IMG/VR virus record: IMGVR_UViG_3300042484_002853
Coordinates: 1-64,000 of that record
Origin: a virus
DNA length: 64,000 nt
Strand: one strand, 5' to 3'
Position 1 is the first letter of the stretch; each line of letters starts with the position of its first letter. Positions 1-7,705 of the stretch are shown piece after piece. A program made the position numbers and the translations under genes. The notes under the pieces were generated by a model. It saw nothing but the letters and a program-made list of their open reading frames with translations. It was not told the origin of the DNA and made no database searches.

Positions 1-603
1 GATACAGGGTTTGTAGATGAATTAATGAAACAAATCACACCACAAAAAGAAAACTTCTTAAAGGTTATCTTTAGTACAGTAAATAAATTAAAAGGTAGTG
101 GTTCATTAAACAGAACTTACAAGAAAAACAACAAAAAACACAGTGATAGTGAATTTATTGTTAAAGGTAGGTTTTATGATATTAAGTCATTAAATATTGT
201 GTGTGATGTTAGTGGAAGTATGGGTGGTTGCGTTGAACCTATATTAGGTTTCTGTATAAAAGATAATTATGTTGGTAATCTAGTCTTCTGTGATACTGTA
301 GTTAATGAAAAAAACATAGTAAAAATCAAAAGTCAAAAAGATATTAGAAATCTTAAACAACTACACGATATTTACGGTGGTACCGAATTAATGCCAGGTA
401 TTAATTACGTAAAACAAAACTTTGGTAGAGAAAACTTATTAATCTTAACCGATGGTTATTGTGATACATTAGATTTATCAGGTTTCAAAAAAGTTGTTAT
501 TATTTCATGTGGAATTGAATGTAAAATAATTAACGAACCTAGATTCTTCAGACAAATCGTGGTGGACCCGAAGGATATTATCAACACTTTTGAGGGGAAA
601 TGA
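1..603 (+). CDS. VWA-like domain protein (5' end outside window)
   Basis: The reading frame is open from base 1, so the ATG at 25 is probably internal and the gene starts upstream of the window. The visible part has a von Willebrand A-like fold: a MIDAS-type metal site CDVSGSMGG, then GGTELMPGI, where the Thr fits the second metal-binding loop, then LILTDGYCD. It resembles the C-terminal half of bacterial VWA/DUF2201-type proteins that are paired with a metallopeptidase-like domain; that half, if present, lies off-window. Function in the phage is unknown. Its stop codon overlaps the start of the first micro-ORF of array A (ATGA at 600-603). Confidence 0.75.
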   Translation, partial: DTGFVDELMKQITPQKENFLKVIFSTVNKLKGSGSLNRTYKKNNKKHSDSEFIVKGRFYDIKSLNIVCDVSGSMGGCVEPILGFCIKDNYVGNLVFCDTVVNEKNIVKIKSQKDIRNLKQLHDIYGGTELMPGINYVKQNFGRENLLILTDGYCDTLDLSGFKKVVIISCGIECKIINEPRFFRQIVVDPKDIINTFEGK

Positions 604-728
604 TATTACTTGTTGACAGAGAAACACATTTGGAATTCGGTAGAAGTTATATCTATCGAGTTCTATTTGGCTTGGAAAATGATAATTTTGTTGGTTGGTA
701 CAATGAAATCATAATTTATAAAAGATGA
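600..728 (+). CDS. array A unit 1 micro-ORF
   Basis: 42 aa. The N-terminus is atypical (MILLVDR), the middle has VGWYNE, and it ends IIIYKR. The start overlaps the stop of the VWA-like gene. Confidence 0.65.
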   Translation: MILLVDRETHLEFGRSYIYRVLFGLENDNFVGWYNEIIIYKR

Positions 729-856
729 AATTAAAAATTTATAACTACGGTAAATCAATAGAATTCGATAGAGGTTATATCTATCAAGTTTTATTTAAGT
801 TAAAAAGAGATACTTTTGAAGATTGGCGCAATAACATATATATTTATAAAAGATGA
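725..856 (+). CDS. array A unit 2 micro-ORF
   Basis: 43 aa, MKLKIYNYG start, FEDWRNN in the middle, ends IYIYKR. Paralogue of unit 1. Confidence 0.75.
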   Translation: MKLKIYNYGKSIEFDRGYIYQVLFKLKRDTFEDWRNNIYIYKR

Positions 857-1011
857 AATTAGATATATTTTATAATATTAAATCGAAAGGTGAACATTTG
901 TATTTTAAAAGAAGTGAATCAGATAGTAATAAAATAATGTTGTTTGATTTAGATATTTATTACGAATTAATTTCTGGTAGTAGAAACGAAATATTAATTT
1001 ATAAAAGATGA
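853..1011 (+). CDS. array A unit 3 micro-ORF
   Basis: 52 aa, MKLDIFYN start, ends NEILIYKR. ATGA overlap at both ends. Confidence 0.75.
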   Translation: MKLDIFYNIKSKGEHLYFKRSESDSNKIMLFDLDIYYELISGSRNEILIYKR

Positions 1012-1148
1012 AATTAGATACAACTGTAACAGAAGATTACAAATTTATAGGTTTTGAAACAACATCTATTCAACTTGAATATTTAGGGATTCTAACCTTT
1101 ACAAATATCAAAGGGTTTTATAACAGTTTATTAATATTAGAAAGATGA
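1008..1148 (+). CDS. array A unit 4 micro-ORF
   Basis: 46 aa, MKLDTTVTED start, ends NSLLILER. ATGA overlap at both ends. Confidence 0.7.
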   Translation: MKLDTTVTEDYKFIGFETTSIQLEYLGILTFTNIKGFYNSLLILER

Positions 1149-1333
1149 AACTTAAAATTATCTATCCAACACAAGGAAACCGACCTGGTTCAACACCTAA
1201 TGAATTCAAGGTCGGTAACTTTTATTATAATCTATGTATTGACTTTGAATATCATTATAGTATAAGTGGTTCCTATACATGGTTAAACGTAGATGAATTT
1301 GATTGCAACCTTTTAATGATATTAAAAAAATGA
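1145..1333 (+). CDS. array A unit 5 micro-ORF
   Basis: 62 aa, the longest unit in the window. MKLKIIYPT start, central SYTWLNVDEF, ends LLMILKK. Confidence 0.75.
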   Translation: MKLKIIYPTQGNRPGSTPNEFKVGNFYYNLCIDFEYHYSISGSYTWLNVDEFDCNLLMILKK

Positions 1334-1467
1334 AACTTATATTTCTTAAAGACCAATATAACATATTTGATGAAAATCACTACTTTTATTCAATAATTCA
1401 AAATGATAATAATGCTAAATATTTCGGTATAATAACAAATAAAATATTTTTACTTAAACGCAAATAA
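1330..1467 (+). CDS. array A unit 6 micro-ORF
   Basis: 45 aa, MKLIFLKDQ start, YSIIQNDNNAK in the middle, ends IFLLKRK. Stops with TAA 4 nt before the next unit, so this junction is not an overlap. Confidence 0.7.
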   Translation: MKLIFLKDQYNIFDENHYFYSIIQNDNNAKYFGIITNKIFLLKRK

Positions 1468-1471
1468 AAAA

Positions 1472-1606
1472 ATGAAACTTCAAATAGAACCTTATGTTTA
1501 TGCAAGCCTAAAAGATTACTGGATTTATTCTATTATTCAGAATAACGAAGAAGCTAAGGATTATTTTATTGTTTATAACCAGATATTTCTATTTAATAGG
1601 AAATAA
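1472..1606 (+). CDS. array A unit 7 micro-ORF
   Basis: 44 aa, MKLQIEPYV start, YSIIQNNEEAK in the middle, ends IFLFNRK then TAA. Paralogue of unit 6 and last unit of array A. Confidence 0.7.
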   Translation: MKLQIEPYVYASLKDYWIYSIIQNNEEAKDYFIVYNQIFLFNRK

Positions 1607-1888
1607 CTTATTAATAACTTTAGTTTTGTTATTTTGAATATTATTATATTCATAAACAGATATATACATTTTCTCGTTAACTGTATTTCTGTCAACAAAA
1701 TTAAATTCTATTCCATAAGATTTCTGTCTTTTGTTCTTAAAAAACAAACCAAAGTTTTTATCATAAGCTAAAGTAATTAAACTTATGTAACAACCTAAAT
1801 CTACCGTTAACATGATTAAAATTTCAAACAAATACAGTTTAAAATAATGTTTGTTTAACCTAAATCCTTTAACTTTTTGAATTTTCAT
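1589..1888 (-). CDS. hypothetical protein with one hydrophobic segment
   Basis: 99 aa, not recognised. Residues about 17-42 are hydrophobic (LYLFEILIMLTVDLGCYISL) and could be one membrane helix; the rest is polar and Asn-rich. It lies 4 nt downstream of the GIY-YIG-like gene on the same strand and probably shares its transcript. Its 3' end overlaps the end of array A by 18 nt, tail to tail. Confidence 0.5.
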   Translation of the reverse strand: MKIQKVKGFRLNKHYFKLYLFEILIMLTVDLGCYISLITLAYDKNFGLFFKNKRQKSYGIEFNFVDRNTVNEKMYISVYEYNNIQNNKTKVINKLFPIK

Positions 1889-1892
1889 AATA

Positions 1893-2186
1893 TTAAATTT
1901 TATTTTCTTCCAAATAATTTAGATTACATTCTATTTTAGAACAATTGTATAAAAAATTACGTACTTCATAAATAGGTAACTCAAACCACTCTAATTTAAC
2001 TCTATAAGATTCAAACATTCTATGTAAAATTCTTTCTATTGTATGTGCTTGTTTAGTAGTATACCTATAAAGGATAATCAAATCATCCGGATTCCCTGTT
2101 TCCATTGATTTTATTCTTTTATCAGGGTTTTTAGAAACACCAATCTTATAAAAACCGTTTTGGTTTGAAATTAAATAAATAAACAT
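1893..2186 (-). CDS. GIY-YIG nuclease-fold protein (T5orf172/MUG113 type)
   Basis: 97 aa. The pattern MFIYLISNQNGFYKIGVS, then R24 followed by SMETGNPDDLI, then E51 in TIERILH, then EWFEL is that of the small T5orf172/MUG113 branch of the GIY-YIG superfamily: beta strand, YKIG motif, catalytic-type Arg and Glu. This family is common in phages as stand-alone proteins. A nuclease function is predicted from the family and not shown here. It is first in a two-gene reverse operon with the 99-aa protein. Confidence 0.75.
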   Translation of the reverse strand: MFIYLISNQNGFYKIGVSKNPDKRIKSMETGNPDDLIILYRYTTKQAHTIERILHRMFESYRVKLEWFELPIYEVRNFLYNCSKIECNLNYLEENKI

Positions 2187-2250
2187 GTTATTAAAAGTTT
2201 AAAACTTATGTTGATTTTGTAATCTAATAAAAATTATTGAATAAACAAAA

Positions 2251-2946
2251 TTAAAAGAATACGATTACAGCAGCAACACCTATATTTTTTGAAGATGTAT
2301 TAATAGAATTAATTCTAACAGCAAATTTTTCAATAAGATTATTAAAATAAGTTGCATCAGTATTAGCATAAGCTAAATAATCATACATTTGATGAACAAA
2401 TTCAACTCTTACTACTTTATTATTAACAAAATCAAATGTAGGGGTAATTCCTGTACCAAATTCAGAATTATAAAAAGCATTATTATAGCCTATTGAATTA
2501 AAATCAGAAGATACATTAATTTGTTGTGAAGAATATGGTCTAAAATCACCATTTGAACCACCTTTAGGTATATAACCGAAATCAATAACTATAGTACCAC
2601 CTGTAACAGGATTAGTTGTTGTTTTATATAAACCAACAGAACATCTAATTAAAACTTCATTATCTAACAAACCTGTTAAATCAGTAACAGGTAATAAAAC
2701 AACAGTATTTGTGGTAGTTTCAACAGGTGTTACATTAACAATAGGTACTTTAGGTGCATCATTAGGGTCAGTTCCACCAGGTGTTGAATTTGATGTTGTT
2801 TGACCAGCTGTATCAGAAGATGTTGTAGTAGTTTCTTGGTCATCAATATTACTAGGGTTAGTAGTTACAGTAACACTATTATTTGATGAATAACGGTTAG
2901 TAGAATCAACCAAAACCGAACCAGACGTACAACCAACTTGAGCCAT
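2251..2946 (-). CDS. Thr/Ser-rich late protein, possible virion surface protein
   Basis: 231 aa. Residues about 10-65 are low-complexity and rich in Thr, Ser and Asn (TTTTSSDTAGQTT), followed by a more ordered Val/Ile-rich region about 70-231 with beta-type patterning. No family is recognised. A late-type promoter (ACTATTTACAATAAAA read on the minus strand) ends a few bases before its ATG, as for tail and portal genes here, so a structural role such as fibre or decoration protein is inferred. Confidence 0.6.
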   Translation of the reverse strand: MAQVGCTSGSVLVDSTNRYSSNNSVTVTTNPSNIDDQETTTTSSDTAGQTTSNSTPGGTDPNDAPKVPIVNVTPVETTTNTVVLLPVTDLTGLLDNEVLIRCSVGLYKTTTNPVTGGTIVIDFGYIPKGGSNGDFRPYSSQQINVSSDFNSIGYNNAFYNSEFGTGITPTFDFVNNKVVRVEFVHQMYDYLAYANTDATYFNNLIEKFAVRINSINTSSKNIGVAAVIVFF

Positions 2947-2950
2947 GATA

Positions 2951-2966
2951 TTTTATTGTAAATAGT
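2951..2966 (-). promoter_or_regulatory. late-type promoter element
   Basis: Minus-strand ACTATTTACAATAAAA just upstream of the 231-aa late gene. The same element precedes gp25, portal-neighbour, tail tube and other late genes. It abuts the -33 element of the plus-strand promoter of array B. Confidence 0.6.
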
Positions 2967-2997
2967 TTGGTTAAATTAAATAAAAATTGTAGATTTG
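2966..2997 (+). promoter_or_regulatory. Bacteroidota-type promoter for array B
   Basis: TTTG at 2966-2969, a 20-nt gap, then TAGATTTG at 2990-2997. This matches the host -33/-7 consensus (TTG, then TAnnTTTG). The first array B start is 21 nt downstream. Confidence 0.75.
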
Positions 2998-3017
2998 TTA
3001 TTATAAACAAATAACTA

Positions 3018-3155
3018 ATGAAACTTGTAGTTTTTAGTAATAAAGCAATTAGTCATTTTAATGAATTAAGTATTTATATTCTATTCTTAAAAGAAGATTG
3101 TAATTGGATTAATATAGAAAACTGGATAAATCAACTACAAATTTACAAAAGATGA
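3018..3155 (+). CDS. array B unit 1 micro-ORF
   Basis: 45 aa, MKLVVFSNK start, two Trp (CNWINIENW), ends QLQIYKR. First unit after the promoter. Confidence 0.75.
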   Translation: MKLVVFSNKAISHFNELSIYILFLKEDCNWINIENWINQLQIYKR

Positions 3156-3304
3156 AACTTAATTTATACGAAAATACTCATCTAAAATTTACATCAACAT
3201 CTTGGTTTAGATTAATTACAATTGGTTCAAACAATTATGTTAAACATAATGAATATAATATAAATTCAATTTACACTTACAAAAATGAAATTAGAAATAA
3301 GTAA
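3152..3304 (+). CDS. array B unit 2 micro-ORF, extended stop
   Basis: 50 aa, MKLNLYENT start, LKFTSTSWF in the middle. The usual IY.YKR-stop is lost because one G is missing at the junction (AAAAATGAAA instead of AAAAGATGAAA), so it ends IYTYKNEIRNK and overlaps unit 3 by 20 nt. Confidence 0.65.
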   Translation: MKLNLYENTHLKFTSTSWFRLITIGSNNYVKHNEYNINSIYTYKNEIRNK

Positions 3305-3413
3305 TCATGATGATTTTCCCTTTAACATAACAACTATTTACGGACATCTTGTTGAAAATAATTACCAACAAATATTTGAAATGACAAACAAATTATACAT
3401 TTTAGAAAGATGA
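3285..3413 (+). CDS. array B unit 3 micro-ORF
   Basis: 42 aa, MKLEISNHDD start, ends NKLYILER. Starts inside the tail of unit 2. Confidence 0.7.
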   Translation: MKLEISNHDDFPFNITTIYGHLVENNYQQIFEMTNKLYILER

Positions 3414-3556
3414 AATTAGAAATAAGACAATCAGATAGTAAAATAAATGAGTCAGTTATATTAGGATATTTAATTTTAAATAACGACATTGAACCTTTAC
3501 TAATGTTTCCTATTGAAGAATATGATTTAAATGAAATAATAATTTATTTGAGATGA
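3410..3556 (+). CDS. array B unit 4 micro-ORF
   Basis: 48 aa, MKLEIRQSD start, ends NEIIIYLR. ATGA overlap at both ends. Confidence 0.75.
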   Translation: MKLEIRQSDSKINESVILGYLILNNDIEPLLMFPIEEYDLNEIIIYLR

Positions 3557-3678
3557 AACTTAAATATTCAATTTACCAATATGACTGGTTTATAACAAGT
3601 GAATTATTTCATTTAATAAATAATCCAAATATGTTTATTAAACTTTATTCAAACGAAATAAATATTTACAAGAAATGA
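3553..3678 (+). CDS. array B unit 5 micro-ORF
   Basis: 41 aa, MKLKYSIYQYDWF start, ends NEINIYKK. ATGA overlap at both ends. Confidence 0.75.
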   Translation: MKLKYSIYQYDWFITSELFHLINNPNMFIKLYSNEINIYKK

Positions 3679-3806
3679 AAATAAAAGTACTAAACATGAG
3701 TTACTATTACAGCAAGTTTAAATATTCACCAATAAACGAATGTTTACAAAATGATTACGATTTAAATAAATACGATTTAAACAAAATTTACATTTACGAA
3801 AGATGA
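3675..3806 (+). CDS. array B unit 6 micro-ORF
   Basis: 43 aa, MKIKVLNMS start, YDLNKYDLNK internal repeat, ends IYIYER. Confidence 0.75.
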   Translation: MKIKVLNMSYYYSKFKYSPINECLQNDYDLNKYDLNKIYIYER

Positions 3807-3928
3807 AATTGGTAATAGATAAAATAGTAGCTGTTAAATTTAAAGAATCTATGTTTTATTATAGAAGTCAAATCGGATATAAATATATGTTTGAATATAA
3901 AAACCAAATTTTAATCTACAAAAGATGA
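3803..3928 (+). CDS. array B unit 7 micro-ORF
   Basis: 41 aa, MKLVIDKIV start, KFKESMFYY in the middle, ends NQILIYKR. Confidence 0.75.
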   Translation: MKLVIDKIVAVKFKESMFYYRSQIGYKYMFEYKNQILIYKR

Positions 3929-4050
3929 AACTTAAAATAATTAACAACGGAAGTAATGTAAAGTTTATTGATTCAGTTTCTTACCAAAGAATAAAGGACG
4001 ATTACGGTTTAAAAGGATTTAGAAACAAGGTAATAATTTATTTAAGATGA
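3925..4050 (+). CDS. array B unit 8 micro-ORF
   Basis: 41 aa, MKLKIINNGS start, ends NKVIIYLR. Confidence 0.75.
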   Translation: MKLKIINNGSNVKFIDSVSYQRIKDDYGLKGFRNKVIIYLR

Positions 4051-4169
4051 GATTAAAAATGTTCCAACATACTAATAAAATTATAAATACAGGATTGGTT
4101 CGTAAAATAAATGGACATGATAAATATATTAAATTATTAACTAACAAACTAATAATTTATTTAAGATGA
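4047..4169 (+). CDS. array B unit 9 micro-ORF
   Basis: 40 aa, MRLKMFQHT start (Arg at position 2), ends NKLIIYLR. Confidence 0.75.
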   Translation: MRLKMFQHTNKIINTGLVRKINGHDKYIKLLTNKLIIYLR

Positions 4170-4297
4170 AACTTTCAATAGTTAGAACGGGAAGTAGGTT
4201 TAAACATTCAGTTTGGTTTACTTATTTTGTTGAAAATAAAGAACTTTCGTTTTTTTATTTAAAAAATTGTAACAGAATTTATATTTACGAAAGATGA
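4166..4297 (+). CDS. array B unit 10 micro-ORF
   Basis: 43 aa, MKLSIVRTGSRFKHSVWF start, a clear copy of the F-x(4-6)-W pattern, ends NRIYIYER. Confidence 0.75.
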   Translation: MKLSIVRTGSRFKHSVWFTYFVENKELSFFYLKNCNRIYIYER

Positions 4298-4467
4298 AAT
4301 TAAATATATTAAAATATTCACCACTCATCGACCCAAATGAAATGTATTTAGCTTGTGGTATTCCAAGAAAATTTGGTTTTGGAAAAACAACTCCAGAACA
4401 AATGATTAAAAACGCTATTACAATGTACAAACCAAACTATAATTACTTATTTATTTTAAAAAGATGA
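4294..4467 (+). CDS. array B unit 11 micro-ORF
   Basis: 57 aa, MKLNILKYS start, GFGKTTPEQ in the middle, ends NYLFILKR. Longer than most units. Confidence 0.7.
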   Translation: MKLNILKYSPLIDPNEMYLACGIPRKFGFGKTTPEQMIKNAITMYKPNYNYLFILKR

Positions 4468-4619
4468 AATTAAACATATCAAACATTGATATATCACTTA
4501 AGGCGTTCAGTTATCTACTTGCAGGTTTTAATAAACCTTATGACTTAACAATAGAAGAAAAAATAAATCATGCTAAACGAAATTTTTATTTTAATTCTTT
4601 AGTGACTTTTTCAAGATAA
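4464..4619 (+). CDS. array B unit 12 micro-ORF
   Basis: 51 aa, MKLNISNID start, ends SLVTFSR then TAA. Last unit of array B. Confidence 0.7.
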   Translation: MKLNISNIDISLKAFSYLLAGFNKPYDLTIEEKINHAKRNFYFNSLVTFSR

Positions 4620-4620
4620 A

Positions 4621-4636
4621 ACTATTTAAAGTAAAA
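4621..4636 (+). promoter_or_regulatory. late-type promoter element
   Basis: ACTATTTAAAGTAAAA directly after array B and 14 nt before the next ATG. It fits the late element seen before structural genes. Confidence 0.5.
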
Positions 4637-4650
4637 ACCACTTTTTAATC

Positions 4651-4836
4651 ATGCGAATTTATACTGAAGAAGAATTAAACAAACAAAAGAACGAAAGTTT
4701 GCTTGCAATACAAAGAGACACTGTTTCGGCAGTTGAAAAATTAAATAAAGAAATTCTTGAAAAAATTGATGAATTGGAACAGCTTGAACAACAGTACAAA
4801 AACTGTTTAACAACAATAAATAAAAGAATTTCTTAA
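4651..4836 (+). CDS. small coiled-coil late protein
   Basis: 61 aa, highly charged, with a heptad-like run from about residue 20 to 52 (VEKLNKEILEKIDELEQLEQ) that predicts a coiled coil. Not recognised. A late-type element at 4621 suggests expression with structural genes, so a scaffold, chaperone or connector role is possible but unsupported. Confidence 0.6.
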   Translation: MRIYTEEELNKQKNESLLAIQRDTVSAVEKLNKEILEKIDELEQLEQQYKNCLTTINKRIS

Positions 4837-4844
4837 GAAAAAAG

Positions 4845-4875
4845 TTGCAATATTGATTTTAATATTGTAGATTTG
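4845..4875 (+). promoter_or_regulatory. Bacteroidota-type promoter upstream of nrdA
   Basis: TTG at 4845-4847, a 20-nt gap, TAGATTTG at 4868-4875. The nrdA start is 67 nt downstream, leaving a leader that contains a hairpin. Confidence 0.75.
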
Positions 4876-4891
4876 TAATCTAATAACCTAC

Positions 4892-4921
4892 ATAACCAAC
4901 CCTTAAAGTTGGTTATTTTTA
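4892..4921 (+). terminator. hairpin with U-tract in the nrdA leader
   Basis: ATAACCAAC (4892-4900) pairs with GTTGGTTAT (4908-4916) and is followed by a T-run. It lies downstream of the promoter and upstream of the nrdA ATG, so it looks like an attenuator or leader terminator and not the end of a gene. Confidence 0.5.
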
Positions 4922-4941
4922 TCTAAACTAAATAAATTTCT

Positions 4942-7620
4942 ATGATTAACGTAGTTAAACGACATGGTGGTGCTGAACCGCTTGATTATGAAAAAATTAA
5001 CAAAGTTTTACTTTGGGCAACAGAAAATGTTAAACATGTTTCTGCTTCTACTATTGCTATGAACGCTAAATTGCAGTTACATGACAATATAACAACAAAA
5101 GAAATACATAAAGTATTAATACAATCAGCTTCTAGTTTAATTTCTGAAACTGAACCAAATTATCAGTATGTTGCTGCTAATTTAGCTAATTATTTACTAC
5201 GTAAAGAAGTTTTTGAAACTGTTGACGGTTTACCACACATTAAAGAAGTAATTCAAAAGAATATTGATTTAGGTGTTTATGATGCTGTAGTACTTGAAAA
5301 TTACACATCAGAAGAACTAGATAAAATTAACAAATTAATCAAACATCAGCGTGATTATAATTTTACATACGCAGGTATTCAACAATTGATTGATAAATAT
5401 TTACTTAAACATAGAAAAACAGGTGTATTATATGAAACACCACAATATATGTTTATGTTAATTGCTATGACTTTATTTGCTGATGTAAAAAAAGAAGAAA
5501 GAATTAACAAAATTCATAGTTTCTATAATGATATTTCATTATTAAAAATAAATTTACCAACACCTGTTATGTCTGGTGTAAGAACACCTTCAAGAACATA
5601 TAGTTCATGTACTTTAATTGATGTAGATGATACATTAGATTCAATTATTGCTAGTAATGGTGCGGTTACAAGATACACAGCAAGTAAAGCAGGCATAGGT
5701 CTTAATTTCGGTAGGATTCGAGCATTAGGTGATTCAATTAGAAACGGTGAAGTTGTTCATACAGGTGTTGTTCCATTTTTAAAACACTTTGAAGCTGCTA
5801 CTAAATCAACGACTCAAAACGGTGTTCGTGGTGGTAACTCTACAACTCACTTTCCGTTCTGGCACAAAGAAATTTCGGATATTTTAGTACTTAAAAATAA
5901 TAAAGGCGCAACTGAAAACAGAGTACGTGGTATGGATTATTCTATTCAATTTAATAGATTATTTTATAAACGTGTAGTAGAAAACGGTAATATTACATTA
6001 TTTTCACCTGGTGATAGTCCAACACTATATGAATTATTTTTCAAAGACAATGATAAATTTGAAGAATTATATGTTCGTTTAGAGAATAACAAAATGATTA
6101 AAAAAACTGTTATTGGTGCTAGAGAATTATTTAATTCATATATTCAAGAAAGAATCGGTACAGGTAGAATTTATTTATTTAATGCAGACCATGTAAACAC
6201 ACATAGTTCTTTTAAACAAAGTGTTACTATGTCAAATCTTTGTGTTGCGCCAGAAACTCAAATTTTAACTGACCAAGGTTATATTACAATTGGTGATAAC
6301 GCAGGTAAGGAAGTTAACGTATGGAATGGTGAAGAGTTTAGTACAACAACTATTGTTAAAACAGGTGAGAACCAAAAAATAATTAAAATTAGTTTTAGTA
6401 ACGGACAAACTATTGAGTGTACTGAATATCATAAATTTTATTTAGAAGGTAACAAAGAAGTTAGAGCAAATGAATTAGTTATTGACGATAAAATTGAAAC
6501 ATACTCTATTGATAGTGAAATTATTTCAGGTATAACGATAACTAAAATAGAAGATTTAGGTAGAATTGATGATACATATTGTGTTAATGAACCTAAAAGA
6601 CATAAAGTTATTTTTAATGGTATAATCACAGGTAATTGTCAGGAAATCACCTTACCAACCACACCAATAACTGATTTACATACAGAAAATGGAGAGATTG
6701 CTTTATGTGTTTTATCAGCTATTAACTTGGGTGAATTAAAAACATTAGATGAATTAGAAGGATTATGTGAAAACATTTTAAGAGGACTTGATTTTATCAT
6801 TGAAAAACAAGATTATCCAGTTCCAGCTGCTAGGAAAATGTTAAAACGTAGAAGTGTAGGTGTGGGTATTACTAACTTAGCTTATTATTTAGCTAAAAAT
6901 AACTTAACATATACTACTCCAGAAACTTTACCATTTGTTGATGAGTTAATGGAACATATTCAATACTACTTAATCAAAGCTTCTGTTAAATTAGCAAAAG
7001 AATATGGTAAATGTGAATATTTTGACCAAACTAAATACTCATCAGGTATTTTACCTATTGATACATATAACAAAAATGTAGATAAAATTGTTAACAGACC
7101 ATTAACATTAGATTGGGAATCCTTAAGACAAGATGTTTTAACTTATGGCATGAGAAATAGTACATTGACAGCTATTATGCCTTGTGAATCATCATCTGTT
7201 GTATCTAACTCAACAAACGGTATTGAACCGGTTAGAAGTTTATTAACAACTAAAACATCTAAACAAGGTACATTAAAAATGGTAGTGCCTGAGATTAGTA
7301 AATTAAAAAACAAATATCAATTAGCTTTTGAAATCGGTGATAATAAACATTTGATTAATATTCAAGCTATTATTCAAAAATATATTGACCAGGCTATTAG
7401 CTCTAACCATTATTATAATGCAACTAAAAATGGTGGCGAAATTCCTATTTCACAAGTTTCAACAGATATTTTGTATTCATACCAAATGGGTTTAAAAACA
7501 TTATATTACGCTAATACTGAAGATGGTAATAGTGATGATTTAATTAATGAACTTGAAAAGACACATAATGAATCTAATTCAAATGATGTCGGTTGTGAAT
7601 CAGGTGCTTGTTCAGTTTAA
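4942..7620 (+). CDS. nrdA: class Ia ribonucleotide reductase large subunit with mini-intein
   Basis: 892 aa precursor; about 760 aa after removing a 132-residue intein, which matches the E. coli enzyme length. Residues 1-90 form the ATP-cone (MINVVKRHGGAEPLDYEKI). Active-site landmarks: the first redox Cys in TYSSCTLID, Asn and thiyl-radical Cys in SNL|CQEI (N432; C566 after the intein, with Glu at 568), the second redox Cys in ALCVLSAINLG, and the C-terminal shuttle pair in CESGACSV. It reduces NDPs to dNDPs in the cytoplasm with NrdB, and the thioredoxin gene downstream is the likely reductant. It has its own host-type promoter with a leader hairpin. The intein separates SNL from the catalytic Cys, so the enzyme should be inactive until spliced. 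Confidence 0.95.
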   Translation: MINVVKRHGGAEPLDYEKINKVLLWATENVKHVSASTIAMNAKLQLHDNITTKEIHKVLIQSASSLISETEPNYQYVAANLANYLLRKEVFETVDGLPHIKEVIQKNIDLGVYDAVVLENYTSEELDKINKLIKHQRDYNFTYAGIQQLIDKYLLKHRKTGVLYETPQYMFMLIAMTLFADVKKEERINKIHSFYNDISLLKINLPTPVMSGVRTPSRTYSSCTLIDVDDTLDSIIASNGAVTRYTASKAGIGLNFGRIRALGDSIRNGEVVHTGVVPFLKHFEAATKSTTQNGVRGGNSTTHFPFWHKEISDILVLKNNKGATENRVRGMDYSIQFNRLFYKRVVENGNITLFSPGDSPTLYELFFKDNDKFEELYVRLENNKMIKKTVIGARELFNSYIQERIGTGRIYLFNADHVNTHSSFKQSVTMSNLCVAPETQILTDQGYITIGDNAGKEVNVWNGEEFSTTTIVKTGENQKIIKISFSNGQTIECTEYHKFYLEGNKEVRANELVIDDKIETYSIDSEIISGITITKIEDLGRIDDTYCVNEPKRHKVIFNGIITGNCQEITLPTTPITDLHTENGEIALCVLSAINLGELKTLDELEGLCENILRGLDFIIEKQDYPVPAARKMLKRRSVGVGITNLAYYLAKNNLTYTTPETLPFVDELMEHIQYYLIKASVKLAKEYGKCEYFDQTKYSSGILPIDTYNKNVDKIVNRPLTLDWESLRQDVLTYGMRNSTLTAIMPCESSSVVSNSTNGIEPVRSLLTTKTSKQGTLKMVVPEISKLKNKYQLAFEIGDNKHLINIQAIIQKYIDQAISSNHYYNATKNGGEIPISQVSTDILYSYQMGLKTLYYANTEDGNSDDLINELEKTHNESNSNDVGCESGACSV
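6241..6636 (+). other. mini-intein in nrdA (no endonuclease)
   Basis: Residues 434-565 of the precursor. It begins CVAPETQILT (block A), has IECTEYHKFYL (block B with T and H), then DTYCVNEPKRHKVIF (block F) and ends NGIITGN before Cys566. The penultimate residue is Gly instead of the usual His, and block F carries a Cys where many inteins have Asp. At 132 residues there is no room for a homing endonuclease, so it is a HINT-only element. The insertion site is the radical Cys of the active site. Confidence 0.9.
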
Positions 7621-7635
7621 AAATAACGAAATAAT

Positions 7636-7666
7636 TTTGGTTTATTAATTTAAACTATTATATTTG
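7636..7666 (+). promoter_or_regulatory. Bacteroidota-type promoter upstream of nrdB
   Basis: TTTG at 7636-7639, a 19-nt gap, TATATTTG at 7659-7666, about 70 nt before the nrdB start. Confidence 0.7.
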
Positions 7667-7673
7667 CACTTAC

Positions 7674-7705
7674 AAATGGGTTAGATATTAAATCTAACCC
7701 ATTTT
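7674..7705 (+). terminator. 13-bp hairpin in the nrdB leader
   Basis: AAATGGGTTAGAT (7674-7686) pairs perfectly with ATCTAACCCATTT (7692-7704), loop ATTAA. It starts 8 nt after the -7 element of the nrdB promoter, so it lies near the 5' end of the nrdB leader. It could terminate nrdA read-through, attenuate nrdB, or stabilise the mRNA 5' end. Confidence 0.55.

Larger units (their letters stand above)
600..1606 (+). other. micro-ORF array A (7 units)
   Basis: Seven consecutive small ORFs follow the VWA-like gene in the same transcriptional direction. Junctions at 725-728, 853-856, 1008-1011, 1145-1148 and 1330-1333 are ATGA overlaps within the array consensus (A)AAGATGAAA(C/T)T. The first and second units are paralogues (about 19 of 32 aligned residues identical from the GRSYIY/DRGYIY region to the end), and so are the last two (both contain YSIIQN and end IFL..RK). 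The array ends with TAA and converges on a reverse gene at 1589. Confidence 0.8.
3018..4619 (+). other. micro-ORF array B (12 units)
   Basis: Twelve tandem ORFs of 40-57 codons run from a host-type promoter to 4619 without any larger gene. Ten of eleven junctions are ATGA overlaps. The exception is unit 2 to unit 3, where the G of AAGATGA is missing, so unit 2 reads 20 nt into unit 3. Units share MKL.I at the start and (I/L)IY.R or similar at the end, with a variable middle that often holds an aromatic pair. The last unit ends with TAA. Confidence 0.85.

Noticed and set aside
4218-4430. 70-aa reverse ORF opposite array B
   Set aside because: It is antisense to units 10 and 11, which carry the family signature and junctions; no promoter or motif supports the reverse frame.
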